This document shows, piece by piece, positions 39,527 through 48,422 of a stretch of 64,000 nt of DNA; the first letter of the stretch is position 1, and each line of letters starts with the position of its first letter. Under the pieces are notes generated by a model. That model was not told the DNA's origin, ran no database searches, and was given only the letters and a program-made list of their open reading frames with translations. The position numbers and the translations under genes are program-made. The stretch comes from Streptomyces pyxinae (GTDB taxonomy: Bacteria > Actinomycetota > Actinomycetes > Streptomycetales > Streptomycetaceae), in assembly GCF_024756275.1 (NCBI RefSeq), contig NZ_JANUGQ010000027.1, positions 1-64,000 of the forward strand. Reading direction: 5' to 3'.

Positions 39527-40114
39527 GTGGCCCGAGCCGACGGCCCCGCCCGCCTGCCCTCCCGGATGCCTCTGTGGCCGGCCGTGCTGGCCGTGCTGAT
39601 CGCACTGGTCTGCTGCCTGGGGGCGGGCGGCCACCCGGTGGTCGGGGCGGGAGCCTCCGCGAGGGCCGCCGTATCACCGGGCGCGGGGCTCGCGGAGCCT
39701 GCCGCGCGGGCCGGGGGGCCGGCTGCCGGGGGCGCCGGACCGATCGCCGTACCGGGTGCGGAACCTGCCGCCGCGCGGGCCGTCGCCGCGCCGGCCGCCC
39801 GGTTCACGCACGCCACCGCCGCGTCCTTCACGGGCCCCGGAGCCGGGGAGGCCGTAGCGGCCGTACCTCCGGCGTCCGGCGGTCGGGCGCCCGGCTGTGA
39901 TCGGGGGCCCGGCTCGGACGACGGCGGGCTGCGGCCGGTGGTCCCGTCGCGCGGCGGCACCGGCGCCGAGCTGCTGCCGGTCCCGCACACCGCCCGGCAC
40001 CTGGCCGGGAGCTGGGCCGTGCCGGGCGGCGTACCGGCGGCCGTGCGTCCCGGCCGGACGCCACCGCCGCTCGCCCCGCCGACCCCGGTCGGCCTCTCGG
40101 TCCTGCGCGTATAG
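39527..40114 (+). CDS. Putative secreted or membrane-anchored Ala/Pro-rich protein
   Basis: A 195-aa protein from GTG with a GGAAGG site. A basic N-terminus and one hydrophobic stretch (PLWPAVLAVLIALVCCLGAGG, about residues 15-35) suggest a signal peptide or anchor. The rest is Ala/Gly/Pro-rich with short conserved-looking pieces (LLPVPHTARHLAGSWAVPGG; PPTPVGLSVLRV at the end). No domain is recognised. It is on the same strand as, and 220 bp upstream of, the thiol-redox pair, but a shared role is not evident. Confidence 0.5.
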   Translation: MARADGPARLPSRMPLWPAVLAVLIALVCCLGAGGHPVVGAGASARAAVSPGAGLAEPAARAGGPAAGGAGPIAVPGAEPAAARAVAAPAARFTHATAASFTGPGAGEAVAAVPPASGGRAPGCDRGPGSDDGGLRPVVPSRGGTGAELLPVPHTARHLAGSWAVPGGVPAAVRPGRTPPPLAPPTPVGLSVLRV

Positions 40115-40334
40115 CCGGCGCCCGGTGCGGCCCGGCGGCCCGTTCTCCCGGCACGCCCGGGGGCCCGGCCGCACCCGTCACCCCGCCGACCCAGTCGTTC
40201 CCGCGTCCGCCGCGTACCCGCGTCCGCCGGGCGGGCGTCCCCGTGTCTCCCTCAGGGGTGACCACCGGGACGGTCGTACCCGCCCCCGGCCACGGGCCTC
40301 GCCGCCGGCCGCGCACCGCGCTCAGGAGTTCCCC

Positions 40335-41135
40335 ATGCCCTTCCTCTCGTCCGCCCGCAAGCCGTATGTCATCGGAGCCGGGGTGGTCGCCGCCGCCGCG
40401 CTGCTCGGCGCCGTCTCCTACACCGCCACCAAGCCCGACGCGCCCACCGCCTCCGCCGCCCGCACGCCCGGCGGCGGGGAGTCCGCGCCGGGCGCGGAGC
40501 CCCGGGTCTACCCCGAGCTGGAGCGGTACGCCCGCCGCGACGCCGAGGACGGCCTGGCGCTCGGCCGGGCCGACGCCCCGGTGGTCCTGATCGAGTACGC
40601 CGACTTCAAGTGCGGCTACTGCGGCAAGTTCGCCCGCGACACCGAACCCGAGCTGATCCGCCGCTATGTCGACCGGGGCGTCCTGCGCATCGAGTGGCGC
40701 AACTTCCCGATCTTCGGCGCCGACTCCGAGCGTGCCGCCCGGGCCGCCTGGGCGGCGGGCCAGCAGGGCCGGTTCTGGCAGTTCCACCGGGCCGCCTACG
40801 CCGAGGGCGCCAAGGAGAAGGGATTCTCGGCCGAACGGGTGGCCGCCCTGGCCCGGGAGGCGGGCGTACCGGACCTCGGCCGCTTCACCCGCGAGCTGGA
40901 CGGCGAGGCCGCCCGCAAGGCGGTGGCCAAGGACCAGGACCAGGGGTACTCGCTGGGCGCCACCTCCACCCCCTCCTTCCTGGTGAACGGCCGCCCGCTC
41001 GCCGGCGCCCAGCCGACGGAGGCGTTCGCGAAAGCAATTGAAGCGTCGGCGGCCGCCGCGAAGCAGCGCCCCGAGTCTGTCACTCCCAGTGAGACGGCGG
41101 GGGCGGGAGCCCGGGACGAGAGGGCCGACCGGTGA
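40335..41135 (+). CDS. DsbA-like thioredoxin-fold oxidoreductase, membrane anchored
   Basis: A 266-aa extracytoplasmic protein. One N-terminal transmembrane helix (YVIGAGVVAAAALLGAVSYT) precedes a DsbA-like (thioredoxin_4) domain with active site FKCGYCGKF (Cys93/Cys96), the long helical insert and cis-proline loop ATSTPSFLVNG. Proteins of this type form or reduce disulfides in secreted proteins. The gene overlaps the next, a CcdA-like electron carrier, by 4 bp, so they probably act together. The start has AGGAG 8 nt upstream. Confidence 0.9.
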   Translation: MPFLSSARKPYVIGAGVVAAAALLGAVSYTATKPDAPTASAARTPGGGESAPGAEPRVYPELERYARRDAEDGLALGRADAPVVLIEYADFKCGYCGKFARDTEPELIRRYVDRGVLRIEWRNFPIFGADSERAARAAWAAGQQGRFWQFHRAAYAEGAKEKGFSAERVAALAREAGVPDLGRFTRELDGEAARKAVAKDQDQGYSLGATSTPSFLVNGRPLAGAQPTEAFAKAIEASAAAAKQRPESVTPSETAGAGARDERADR

Positions 41136-41956
41136 CCGACCTCGGCTATCTGGCCGCCTTCCTCGGCGGGCTGCTCGCCCTGCTGAGCCCGTGCAGCGCC
41201 CTGCTGCTCCCGGCCTTCTTCGCGTACTCGATCGACTCCCCGGCCCGGCTGCTGGCCAGGACCGGGATCTTCTACGCCGGGCTGGCCACCACCCTGGTCC
41301 CGCTGGGCGCGGCCGGCTCGTTCGCCGGGCGGCTCTTCTACGGCCACCGGGACCTGCTGGTGACGACCGGCGGCTGGCTGATCATCGGCCTGGGACTGGC
41401 CCAGCTCCTCGGTCTGGGCTTCGCCTCCCGGCGGCTCGGTGAGGCGAGCGGGCGCATCCGGCCCACCACCGTGCTCTCCGTCTACGCGCTGGGCCTGGTC
41501 TACGGGCTCGCCGGATTCTGCGCGGGCCCGATCCTGGGCAGCGTGCTGACGGTGGCCGCGCTCGGCGGCAACCCGGTCTACGGGGGCCTGCTGCTGGCGG
41601 TGTACGCGCTCGGCATGGCGGTGCCGCTCTTTCTGCTGGCGCTGCTCTGGGACCGGTTCGAGCTGGGCCGGCGCCGCTGGCTGCGCGGCCGGCCGGTGCG
41701 GGTGGGCCGCTGGGAGACCCACTCCACCTCGCTGCTGTCGGGCCTCTTCTTCGTCGCGCTCGGGGTGCTCTTCCTGGCCTTCGACGGGGCGACGGCGCTG
41801 CCCGGGCTGCTGGACGTGGACGACTCGTACGCCGTCGAGGAGTGGGCCGCCGGGCTGGGCGCGGCGGTGCCCGACTGGGCGCTGCTGGTGGCCGTGGTCG
41901 CGGTGGTGGCGATCGCCCTGGGGGTACGGGGCTGGCGCCGCCGCGAGCGGGCGTAG
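41132..41956 (+). CDS. CcdA/DsbD-like cytochrome c biogenesis transmembrane protein
   Basis: A 274-aa protein with about six transmembrane helices. The pair of redox cysteines sits in LLSPCSALLLPAFFAYS (helix 1) and LAGFCAGPILGSVL (helix 4), as in CcdA, which passes electrons from cytoplasmic thioredoxin to extracytoplasmic thiol proteins. Start GTGA overlaps the stop of the DsbA-like gene, so the partner is clear. It ends before a hairpin shared with tRNA-Phe. Confidence 0.9.
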   Translation: MTDLGYLAAFLGGLLALLSPCSALLLPAFFAYSIDSPARLLARTGIFYAGLATTLVPLGAAGSFAGRLFYGHRDLLVTTGGWLIIGLGLAQLLGLGFASRRLGEASGRIRPTTVLSVYALGLVYGLAGFCAGPILGSVLTVAALGGNPVYGGLLLAVYALGMAVPLFLLALLWDRFELGRRRWLRGRPVRVGRWETHSTSLLSGLFFVALGVLFLAFDGATALPGLLDVDDSYAVEEWAAGLGAAVPDWALLVAVVAVVAIALGVRGWRRRERA

Positions 41957-42058
41957 CACCGGTGACCGGTCGCCGGGTGGCGGGCCTCCGGGCCGGCCCG
42001 CCCCCGGTGGCGCACCGGTACGTGTCTCCCGTACGACGCTCTCGTACGGGTCACACGA

Positions 42059-42089
42059 CGAAGCCCCCGGCGCGGGGCCGGGGGCTTCG
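42059..42089. terminator. Bidirectional terminator between the ccdA-like gene and tRNA-Phe
   Basis: A 13-bp perfect stem (CGAAGCCCCCGGC / GCCGGGGGCTTCG) lies between the convergent genes. Its arms resemble those of the hairpin at 12983. Confidence 0.7.
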
Positions 42090-42094
42090 GGCGG

Positions 42095-42168
42095 TGGCTG
42101 GGGCCGGGGTCGAACCGGCGACCTATCGCTTTTCAGGCGATCGCTCGTACCAACTGAGCTACCCAGCC
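42095..42168 (-). tRNA. tRNA-Phe (GAA anticodon)
   Basis: Minus-strand 74-nt cloverleaf: acceptor GGCTGGG/CCCAGCC, anticodon loop CTGAAAA in an ATCGC/GCGAT stem, T-arm GTTCGACCC. Confidence 0.95.
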
Positions 42169-42173
42169 ACGGT

Positions 42174-42187
42174 GTTTCACGTGAAAC
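42174..42187. other. parS site (ParB-binding centromere)
   Basis: GTTTCACGTGAAAC is the exact 14-bp consensus palindrome bound by ParB in Streptomyces; here the symmetry extends to 20 bp (GGTGTTTCACGTGAAACACC). It lies in the 24-bp spacer between tRNA-Phe and tRNA-Asp. Streptomyces chromosomes carry many such sites clustered around oriC, so this places the window in the origin-proximal core. Confidence 0.9.
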
Positions 42188-42192
42188 ACCAG

Positions 42193-42267
42193 CGGTCCTG
42201 ACGGGATTTGAACCCGCGGCCTCCACCTTGACAGGGTGGCGAGCACTCCAAACTGCTCCACAGGACC
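42193..42267 (-). tRNA. tRNA-Asp (GTC anticodon), copy 2
   Basis: Minus-strand 75-nt cloverleaf, identical to the copy at 34302. It is the middle gene of a Glu-Asp-Phe cluster, probably transcribed together from beyond 42380. Confidence 0.95.
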
Positions 42268-42306
42268 AAACGTGATGCGAGAACCAGTCTCGCACACGGT
42301 GATGCG

Positions 42307-42379
42307 TGCCCCCAACGGGATTCGAACCCGTGCTACCGCCTTGAAAGGGCGGCGTCCTGGGCCACTAGACGATGAGGGC
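42307..42379 (-). tRNA. tRNA-Glu (TTC anticodon)
   Basis: Minus-strand 73-nt cloverleaf: acceptor GCCCTCA/TGGGGGC with one G-U pair, anticodon loop CTTTCAA in a CCGCC/GGCGG stem, T-arm GTTCGAATC. First gene of the Glu-Asp-Phe cluster. Confidence 0.95.
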
Positions 42380-42539
42380 TAAGAGGCCCGCCTGAGCGCC
42401 TCTCAGCGCGTCGGGGACGTGAGAAGCATAGGCGATGGGCGGACCGATCGCCAAAACGGTTCCCCGGCGCCCCGCGGGCCCCCGTTCAGGACCGGGCCGG
42501 GTCCCGCGGCCCGGGGGCCCGTCCCGGAGGGCGCACAGG

Positions 42540-44240
42540 TCAGGGCGTACCGGCCGGGACGGGCGTACCGCCGCCGGGGGAGCCGCTTCCGGCGGGCGTA
42601 CGGGCGCCGGAGGGCGTACCGCTCCCGGCGGGTGCACCGGCCCCGGAGGGCGGGCCGGACCCGGAGGGCGGGCCGGAAGGACTGCCGCCCGGTGAAGCGG
42701 CGCCCGGGGACGAGTCCGGGGCGGACGGGGTGGGCGACGGGCCGGGGGCGCCGGGAAGGCGCTCCTTGGGCACGTGCCGGCTCACCTCGGCGGTCGTCAG
42801 GCCGAGGCCGCCGAGCGTGATCTCGTCCCACGCCTGGAGCCGCCGGGTGTCCCGGTCCAGATAGAGCACCGAGGCGCGGACCTGCTCCGGCCGCTCGTTC
42901 TGTACGGCGCGCAGCCCGCCGCCGCCCGTGGAGCCCTCGACCTTCAGCCGGGTGCCGTGCGGCAGCGTCTTCTCGACCCGGTGGTGGACATGGCCGGCCA
43001 GCACCAGCGGCACCCGGCCGTCCGTCTCCTGGGCGGCGACCGGATTGTGGGCCACCGCGATGTCGACGGGCGTCCCGGACCGCTCCTGGCCCAGCAGCGC
43101 GGCGGCGAGGCGCCGGCCGGCCGCCCGCTCGTCGTCGTCGGTCGCGGGCACCACCGAGCGGTCGGGCGTGAACTGCGGGTCCCCGATCCCGGCCACCCGC
43201 AGCCCGCCGACCGTGACGGCCCGGCCGTCGTCCAGGACATGGACGTTCTTCAGGCCCTCCAGATACCGCTGGGTCACCCGCGAGTCGTGGTTGCCGCGCA
43301 CCCAGACGTACGGGGCGCCGAGGTGGGCGGCCGGGTCGAGGAAGCCGTTCTCGGGGGCGGTGCCGTGGTCCATGGTGTCGCCCGAGTCGATGATCACGTC
43401 GATCTTGTACTGCTTCACCAGCGAACCGATGATGTGCCAGGCGGCCGGGTTGAGGTGGATGTCCGAGACGTGCAGCACCCGGATGGTGCCCGGGTCGGGC
43501 TGGTAGGTCGGCAGGGCGGAGGTGGCGTCGTACAGCTTGGTCACATTGGTGACCAGCCGGGCCAGCTCCTTCTGGTAGACGTCGAACTCGCTGACGATCG
43601 ACCGGGCGTTGCCGACCACCGAGGGCGCCGAGGAGAGCAACCCGGAGAACCGGGGCTCCAGCACCGACTTGGGGTTCCAGGTGGCGAAGGCGCAGGCGCC
43701 CGAGGCGGCGAGCAGCACCAGGGCCAGCCCGCCGGCGGCCAGCGCGCGGCGCGGGCGCCGGTAGACCACCAGGCCGAGCGCGGTCGCCCCGGAGACGACC
43801 GCGACGCAGGACCGGACGGCCAGGTCGCGGGTGCCGTGGCTGACGTCCCGGGTGATCTCCTCCTGGAGGCCGGAGATCCGCTCCGGGTGCTGGACCAGGG
43901 CCTGGGAGCGCACCGGGTCGAGCTGGTCCACGTCCACGTCCAGCCGGAGCGGCGCGGTGTGCGAGTCCAGCTGGAGGGCGCCCAGCGGGGAGACGTTGAT
44001 CTTCGTTCCGCCCTCCAGGGACGGGCGCAGGGTCATGCTGGTGTCCATCGGGCCGACGGGCGTACGGACGCTGCCGACGACCAGCAGACCGAGCCAGGCG
44101 CCGAGCAGGACCACCCCGACCATGCCGAGGGCGCGGGCCCAGGGATGCGGCGGGTGCACCAGGGTGCTGGTGGGGCCGGAGTGGCGGGAGCGGTAATGGC
44201 GGAGTGCACGGTGGTACGTGGCACGGAGGGCGCGGGCCAT
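42540..44240 (-). CDS. Membrane-anchored metallophosphoesterase
   Basis: A 566-aa protein with one transmembrane helix near the N-terminus (GMVGVVLLGAWLGLLVVGS), an extracytoplasmic stretch, a second hydrophobic hairpin (VVSGATALGLVVY ... LAAGGLALVLLAASGACAFA), then a calcineurin-like domain. The metal-binding signature is complete: HVSDIHLNP, DSGDTMDHG, RGNHDSR, VAHNPV and LAGHVHH. The C-terminal 100 residues are Pro/Ser/Gly repeats, probably disordered. Substrate unknown; related proteins act on lipid or nucleotide phosphates. The ATG chosen lacks a clear ribosome-binding site, so the start is uncertain. Confidence 0.85.
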   Translation of the reverse strand: MARALRATYHRALRHYRSRHSGPTSTLVHPPHPWARALGMVGVVLLGAWLGLLVVGSVRTPVGPMDTSMTLRPSLEGGTKINVSPLGALQLDSHTAPLRLDVDVDQLDPVRSQALVQHPERISGLQEEITRDVSHGTRDLAVRSCVAVVSGATALGLVVYRRPRRALAAGGLALVLLAASGACAFATWNPKSVLEPRFSGLLSSAPSVVGNARSIVSEFDVYQKELARLVTNVTKLYDATSALPTYQPDPGTIRVLHVSDIHLNPAAWHIIGSLVKQYKIDVIIDSGDTMDHGTAPENGFLDPAAHLGAPYVWVRGNHDSRVTQRYLEGLKNVHVLDDGRAVTVGGLRVAGIGDPQFTPDRSVVPATDDDERAAGRRLAAALLGQERSGTPVDIAVAHNPVAAQETDGRVPLVLAGHVHHRVEKTLPHGTRLKVEGSTGGGGLRAVQNERPEQVRASVLYLDRDTRRLQAWDEITLGGLGLTTAEVSRHVPKERLPGAPGPSPTPSAPDSSPGAASPGGSPSGPPSGSGPPSGAGAPAGSGTPSGARTPAGSGSPGGGTPVPAGTP

Positions 44241-44421
44241 GCGGAGCCGTATGCCCGTTCCGCCCTCCGGACATGCCCGCCCCCGCCCGTGCGGGGGAGC
44301 CGGGGGCCGGGGAGCCGGTGGGCTGGGGGCCCGGTGGGTTGGGGCGGCGGAACCGGCCCCACGGTGTGCGCGCCGCCGTCCCGCGCCCCCGCCGCCGGGG
44401 CGCGTCCGGGACAATGGCCGG

Positions 44422-44772
44422 GTGCTGGAGATGACGCGCGAGGAGTTCGAGGAACTGGTCGCCGAGGCGCTGGACCGGATCCCGCCGGAGCTGACACGGC
44501 TGATGGACAACGTGGCCGTGTTCGTGGAGGACGAGCCGTCCCCCGACGACCCCGAGCTGCTCGGGCTCTACGAGGGGACCCCGCTCACCGACCGGGGCGA
44601 GTGGTACGCGGGCGTGCTGCCGGACCGCATCACCGTCTACCGGGGGCCGACGCTGCGGATGTGCGAGACCCGCGCGGACGTGGTGGCGGAGACCGAGGTC
44701 ACCGTGGTGCACGAGATCGCCCACCACTTCGGCATCGACGACGAGCGGCTGCACGAACTCGGCTACGGCTGA
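44422..44772 (+). CDS. Small zincin-like metallopeptidase family protein
   Basis: A 116-aa protein beginning LEMTREEFEELVAEALDRIPPELTRLMDNVAVFVED, with HEIAHHFGIDDERLHELG (HExxH at about 97-101). This matches the small 'metallopeptidase family' zincins widespread in actinobacteria; the enzymatic activity is not established to my knowledge. The GTG start follows a GACAAT hexamer by 6 nt (leaderless); an ATG three codons later is the alternative. It is divergent from the phosphoesterase. Confidence 0.85.
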   Translation: MLEMTREEFEELVAEALDRIPPELTRLMDNVAVFVEDEPSPDDPELLGLYEGTPLTDRGEWYAGVLPDRITVYRGPTLRMCETRADVVAETEVTVVHEIAHHFGIDDERLHELGYG

Positions 44773-45031
44773 CGGGCTCCGGCCCCGGTGTCCGGGGCAC
44801 GGGTGCCGGGGCGCGGGCGACGGGCGATGGGCGGCGGATGGTCGCGTACGGGCCAGGGGCGGGCCGTGCGCGGGCGTCGGGCCACGGGCGGCCGCGCGCG
44901 GGCGGCAGGTGACCACCGGGGCGGGCGTGTCCCTTGCGGGGCCCGGGGAGTTGGGCAGGGCGACCCCGTCCCAGGGTCCGGCAATCCCGTCCGGGCCTCG
45001 CCGTCGCGTTCCGTGTCCCGGAGGAGCCCCC

Positions 45032-45640
45032 GTGCGCCAGATGCCCGCCCCCGTCCGCTGGGCCGTCACCGCACTGGCGGTGGCCGCCTCCGCCGGTACC
45101 GTCAGCGGCTGTATGAGCGTGACCGACGAGCGCGCCAAGCCCGCGCCCGCCAACTCCGTGGAGCCGTCCGAGGTGACGGTGGAGCACGAGGCGGTGGACG
45201 CGACCGCGGACGGCGGCCCGGTCTCCGGCGGCGGCCAGGAGCCGGACGGCCGGACGGACCCGGAGCACCCGGCCGGGGCGAGTGACGGACCCCGCGCCCA
45301 GGCCGGGCCGAGCGGCGCGCCGTCCAAGGGCGCCGCGCCGGGTGCCCGCCCCGGCCGGCCCCCCGTGGCCACGCCGACCGCCGGGCCGCCCGGGGGGTCC
45401 GGCGGCGGCGGCGGGGGCGGCCCGGCCCCGACGACCCCGGCGCCCACGCCCCCGGAGCCGACCCCCGAGCCCGAGCCGACGCCCACCCCGACCCCGCCCG
45501 TCGAGCCGACCCCGGAGCCTACGGACCCGCCGGCTCCCTCGCCGGGCGGCGACTCCCACACCGAGGCGATGCGGGCGCCCCAGGGATACGGTGCCTGGAC
45601 GCCCCAGGTGCTCGCCGCGCCGGCCGGGGCCGAGGCATGA
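45032..45640 (+). CDS. Putative proline-rich lipoprotein
   Basis: A 202-aa protein from a GTG with GGAGGAG 6 nt upstream. The signal peptide ends in TVSGC (Cys27), a lipobox-type site. The mature part is Pro/Thr/Gly/Glu-rich with PTPEPEPTPTP repeats, as in wall-spanning linkers, and closes with HTEAMRAPQGYGAWTPQVLAA. No catalytic domain. It probably anchors to the membrane and spans the peptidoglycan; the role is unknown. Confidence 0.65.
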   Translation: MRQMPAPVRWAVTALAVAASAGTVSGCMSVTDERAKPAPANSVEPSEVTVEHEAVDATADGGPVSGGGQEPDGRTDPEHPAGASDGPRAQAGPSGAPSKGAAPGARPGRPPVATPTAGPPGGSGGGGGGGPAPTTPAPTPPEPTPEPEPTPTPTPPVEPTPEPTDPPAPSPGGDSHTEAMRAPQGYGAWTPQVLAAPAGAEA

Positions 45641-45978
45641 GCCGGTGGCCGGCGCCCCCGGGCGCGGTGGTGGTACCGGGGCGGCGTGCGGAGGCCGTCC
45701 GGCGCCGGGAGGCCGTCCAGGACAGGGCCCGTCCCGGACGTCGGGCACCGGGACTGTGACGCGCTCCACTCCGTATCGGCCGTATCGGATTTGCGCGGGG
45801 TGGGGGAGGGTGCGTATGGTGGTAGATCGTTTGATCCCATTTGCCCGGCGCCACGACCGAAGAGCGCCGCGTGTGGCGCGTACTCTCCTTTGCCGTGGCT
45901 GACCGCATCGAGGCGGTCGTTGGCGAAACACGGAGTTGACGGGCGCGTGCCGAGACTCCGGAAGGTTTCGCATTTCGC
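45641..45978. other. Upstream region of the DEAD-box helicase gene
   Basis: No gene is supported in these 338 bases. The half nearest the helicase is less GC-rich and carries GGTGCGTATGGTGGTAGAT and CGTTTGATCC, candidate promoter pieces that I cannot resolve. A long mRNA leader, common for cold-inducible RNA helicases, is possible. Confidence 0.35.
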
Positions 45979-48216
45979 ATGTCCATTTCCAGTTCTGACC
46001 GTACCGTTGTGACCGCCGAGACCCCCGTCTCCGCCGAGTCCGAGGCCATCGAGACGGCCGGGGCGGCCCAGACCGCTCAGACCGCCGAGCTCACCGAGAC
46101 CGCTGAGACCGCCGACGTCCAGTCCGCCGACGACAGCGGCGCGGCGGAGTCCGCCGAGCCGGCTGAGCCGACCGTGACCTTCGCGGACCTCGGGCTGCCC
46201 GAGGGCGTCGTGCGCAAGCTGGCGCAGAACGGCGTGACCGTCCCGTTCCCGATCCAGGCCGCGACCATCCCGGACGCCCTGGCCGGCAAGGACATCCTCG
46301 GCCGCGGCCGCACCGGCTCCGGCAAGACCCTCTCCTTCGGTCTGCCGCTGCTCGCCACCCTGGCCGGCGGCCACACCGAGAAGAAGAAGCCGCGCGGTGT
46401 CATCCTCACCCCGACCCGCGAGCTCGCCATGCAGGTGGCGGACGCCCTCCAGCCGTACGGTGATGTGCTCGGCCTGAAGATGAAGGTCGTCTGCGGCGGT
46501 ACGTCGATGGGTAACCAGATCTACGCGCTGGAGCGCGGCGTCGACATCCTCGTCGCCACCCCCGGCCGGCTGCGTGACGTCATCAACCGCGGTGCCTGCT
46601 CGCTCGACCAGGTCCGGGTCGCCATCCTCGACGAGGCCGACCAGATGTCCGATCTGGGCTTCCTCCCCGAGGTCACCGAGCTGCTCGACCAGGTGCCGGC
46701 CGACGGCCAGCGGATGCTCTTCTCCGCCACCATGGAGAACGAGATCGCGACCCTGGTCCGGCGCTACCTGAACAACCCGGTCAGCCACGAGGTCGACAGC
46801 GCCCAGGGCAACGTCACCACGATGACCCACCACGTCCTCGTGGTGAAGCCGAAGGACAAGGCGCCGGTCACCAACGCCATCGCCGCCCGCAAGGGCCGCA
46901 CCATCATCTTCGTTCGCACCCAGCTGGGCGCCGACCGCATCGCGGAGCAGCTCCGCGACTCCGGGGTGAAGGCCGACGCGCTGCACGGCGGCATGACTCA
47001 GGGCGCCCGCACCCGGACGCTGTCCGACTTCAAGGACGGTTACGTCAACGCGCTGGTCGCCACCGACGTCGCCGCCCGCGGCATCCACGTGGACGGCATC
47101 GACCTGGTCCTCAACGTGGACCCGGCCGGCGACCACAAGGACTACCTGCACCGCTCGGGCCGCACCGCCCGCGCCGGCCGGTCCGGCACGGTCGTCTCGC
47201 TGGCCCTGCCGCACCAGCGCCGCCAGATCTTCCGCCTGATGGAGGACGCGGGCGTGGACGCCTCCCGTCACATCGTGGGTGGCTCCGGTGCGTTCGAGCC
47301 CGAGGTGGCCGAGATCACCGGCGCCCGCTCGCTCACCGAGGTGCAGGCCGACTCCGCGAACAGCGCCGCCAAGCAGGCCGAGCGCGAGGTCGCCGAGCTG
47401 ACCCGGGAGCTGGAGCGCCTCCAGCGCCGGGCCGGTGAACTCCGCGAGGAGGCCGACCGCCTGGTCGCCCGGGCCGCCCGCGAGCGCGGCGACGACCCGG
47501 AGGCCGCCGTCACCCAGGTGACCGAGGAGGCCGAGGCCGAGGTCGCGGAGGCGGTCGCCGCCCCCGCGCCGGAGCAGCAGCCCCGCGAGTACCGCGAGGA
47601 CCGCCGGGACGACCGCGGCAACTTCGAGCGCCGTGCCCCGCGCCGCGAGGACGACCGCGGTGGCCGTTCCTTCGAGCGCCGTGACGACCGTGGCGGCTTC
47701 CGTCGTGACGACCGGCGCGACGACCGCCGGGACGGTGACCGTGGTGGCTTCCGCCGTGACGACCGCCCCTCCGGCGGCTTCAACCGCGACCGGCGCGACG
47801 ACCGCCGGGACGGTGACCGCGGTGGCTTCCGCCGCGACGAGCGTCCCTCCGGTGGCTTCCGCCGTGACGACCGGCGCGACGACCGCCGGGACGGTGACCG
47901 TGGCGGTTTCCGCCGCGACGACCGTCCCTCGGGCGGCTTCAACCGCGACCGGCGCGACGACCGCGGTGGCCGTTCCTTCGAGCGCCGTGACGACCGTGGT
48001 GGCTTCCGCCGCGACGACCGTCCCTCCGGCCACCGGGGCAGCGACCGTCCGTTCAACCGCGACCGCCGCGACGACCGCCCGTCCGGTGGCTTCCGCTCCG
48101 GCGGCCACGACCGCCCGTTCGGCCGCCGCGACGACCACCGGGGCGCCGGCTCCAACTCGCCCTCGTCGTCCTACGGCCGCCGCGACGACAAGCCGCGCTG
48201 GAAGCGCAACGGCTGA
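45979..48216 (+). CDS. DEAD-box RNA helicase with Arg/Gly/Asp-rich C-terminal repeats
   Basis: A 745-aa ATP-dependent RNA helicase. An acidic Ala/Glu/Thr-rich N-terminus (1-65) is followed by Q motif FADLGLPEGVVRKLAQNGVTVPFPIQ, Walker A GRTGSGKT, PTRELA, ILDEADQM, LFSATM, VATDVAARGIHVDG and HRSGRTARAG. A coiled-coil-like helix (VAELTRELERLQRRAGELREEADRLV) leads to a tail of about 200 residues of RRDDRRDGDRGGFRRDDRPSGGF-type repeats, which would bind RNA non-specifically. Likely a ribosome-assembly or mRNA-remodelling helicase. It ends in RWKRNG. The tail DNA is itself a long tandem repeat (47640-48060). Confidence 0.93.
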   Translation: MSISSSDRTVVTAETPVSAESEAIETAGAAQTAQTAELTETAETADVQSADDSGAAESAEPAEPTVTFADLGLPEGVVRKLAQNGVTVPFPIQAATIPDALAGKDILGRGRTGSGKTLSFGLPLLATLAGGHTEKKKPRGVILTPTRELAMQVADALQPYGDVLGLKMKVVCGGTSMGNQIYALERGVDILVATPGRLRDVINRGACSLDQVRVAILDEADQMSDLGFLPEVTELLDQVPADGQRMLFSATMENEIATLVRRYLNNPVSHEVDSAQGNVTTMTHHVLVVKPKDKAPVTNAIAARKGRTIIFVRTQLGADRIAEQLRDSGVKADALHGGMTQGARTRTLSDFKDGYVNALVATDVAARGIHVDGIDLVLNVDPAGDHKDYLHRSGRTARAGRSGTVVSLALPHQRRQIFRLMEDAGVDASRHIVGGSGAFEPEVAEITGARSLTEVQADSANSAAKQAEREVAELTRELERLQRRAGELREEADRLVARAARERGDDPEAAVTQVTEEAEAEVAEAVAAPAPEQQPREYREDRRDDRGNFERRAPRREDDRGGRSFERRDDRGGFRRDDRRDDRRDGDRGGFRRDDRPSGGFNRDRRDDRRDGDRGGFRRDERPSGGFRRDDRRDDRRDGDRGGFRRDDRPSGGFNRDRRDDRGGRSFERRDDRGGFRRDDRPSGHRGSDRPFNRDRRDDRPSGGFRSGGHDRPFGRRDDHRGAGSNSPSSSYGRRDDKPRWKRNG

Positions 48217-48264
48217 CCCCGCCCGGCCGGTGCGGCTGACCCCGCCCGGCAGGTGACGGTCCGA

Positions 48265-48302
48265 CGGGCCGGTACGGCGCTCCCGGGCGCCGTACCGGCC
48301 CG
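48265..48302 (+). terminator. Terminator of the DEAD-box helicase gene
   Basis: A perfect 16-bp stem (arms 48265-48280 and 48287-48302) with a 6-nt loop, 50 bp after the stop. Confidence 0.75.
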
Positions 48303-48422
48303 CCGCGTATCCCCAGGCCACGCCCGTACCCGATACCCGGTCGGCCCGGCAGCTCCGGGGGACTATGCTCGGTCGGGGCGCGCCGACCACGCACCCCCCG
48401 GCCCCGCTATGCTGCGGGGCGC

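Noticed and set aside
47640..48060. CRISPR-like regularly spaced repeat
   Set aside because: The repeats are in frame in the helicase tail, encode Arg/Asp/Gly units and have no distinct spacers. No CRISPR array was seen anywhere in the window.
42403..48390. A nearly 2000-codon open frame on the minus strand
   Set aside because: It is antisense to the DEAD-box helicase and continues out of frame through the phosphoesterase; the translation is Val/Ala/Gly/Arg low complexity. This is a GC-bias artefact.
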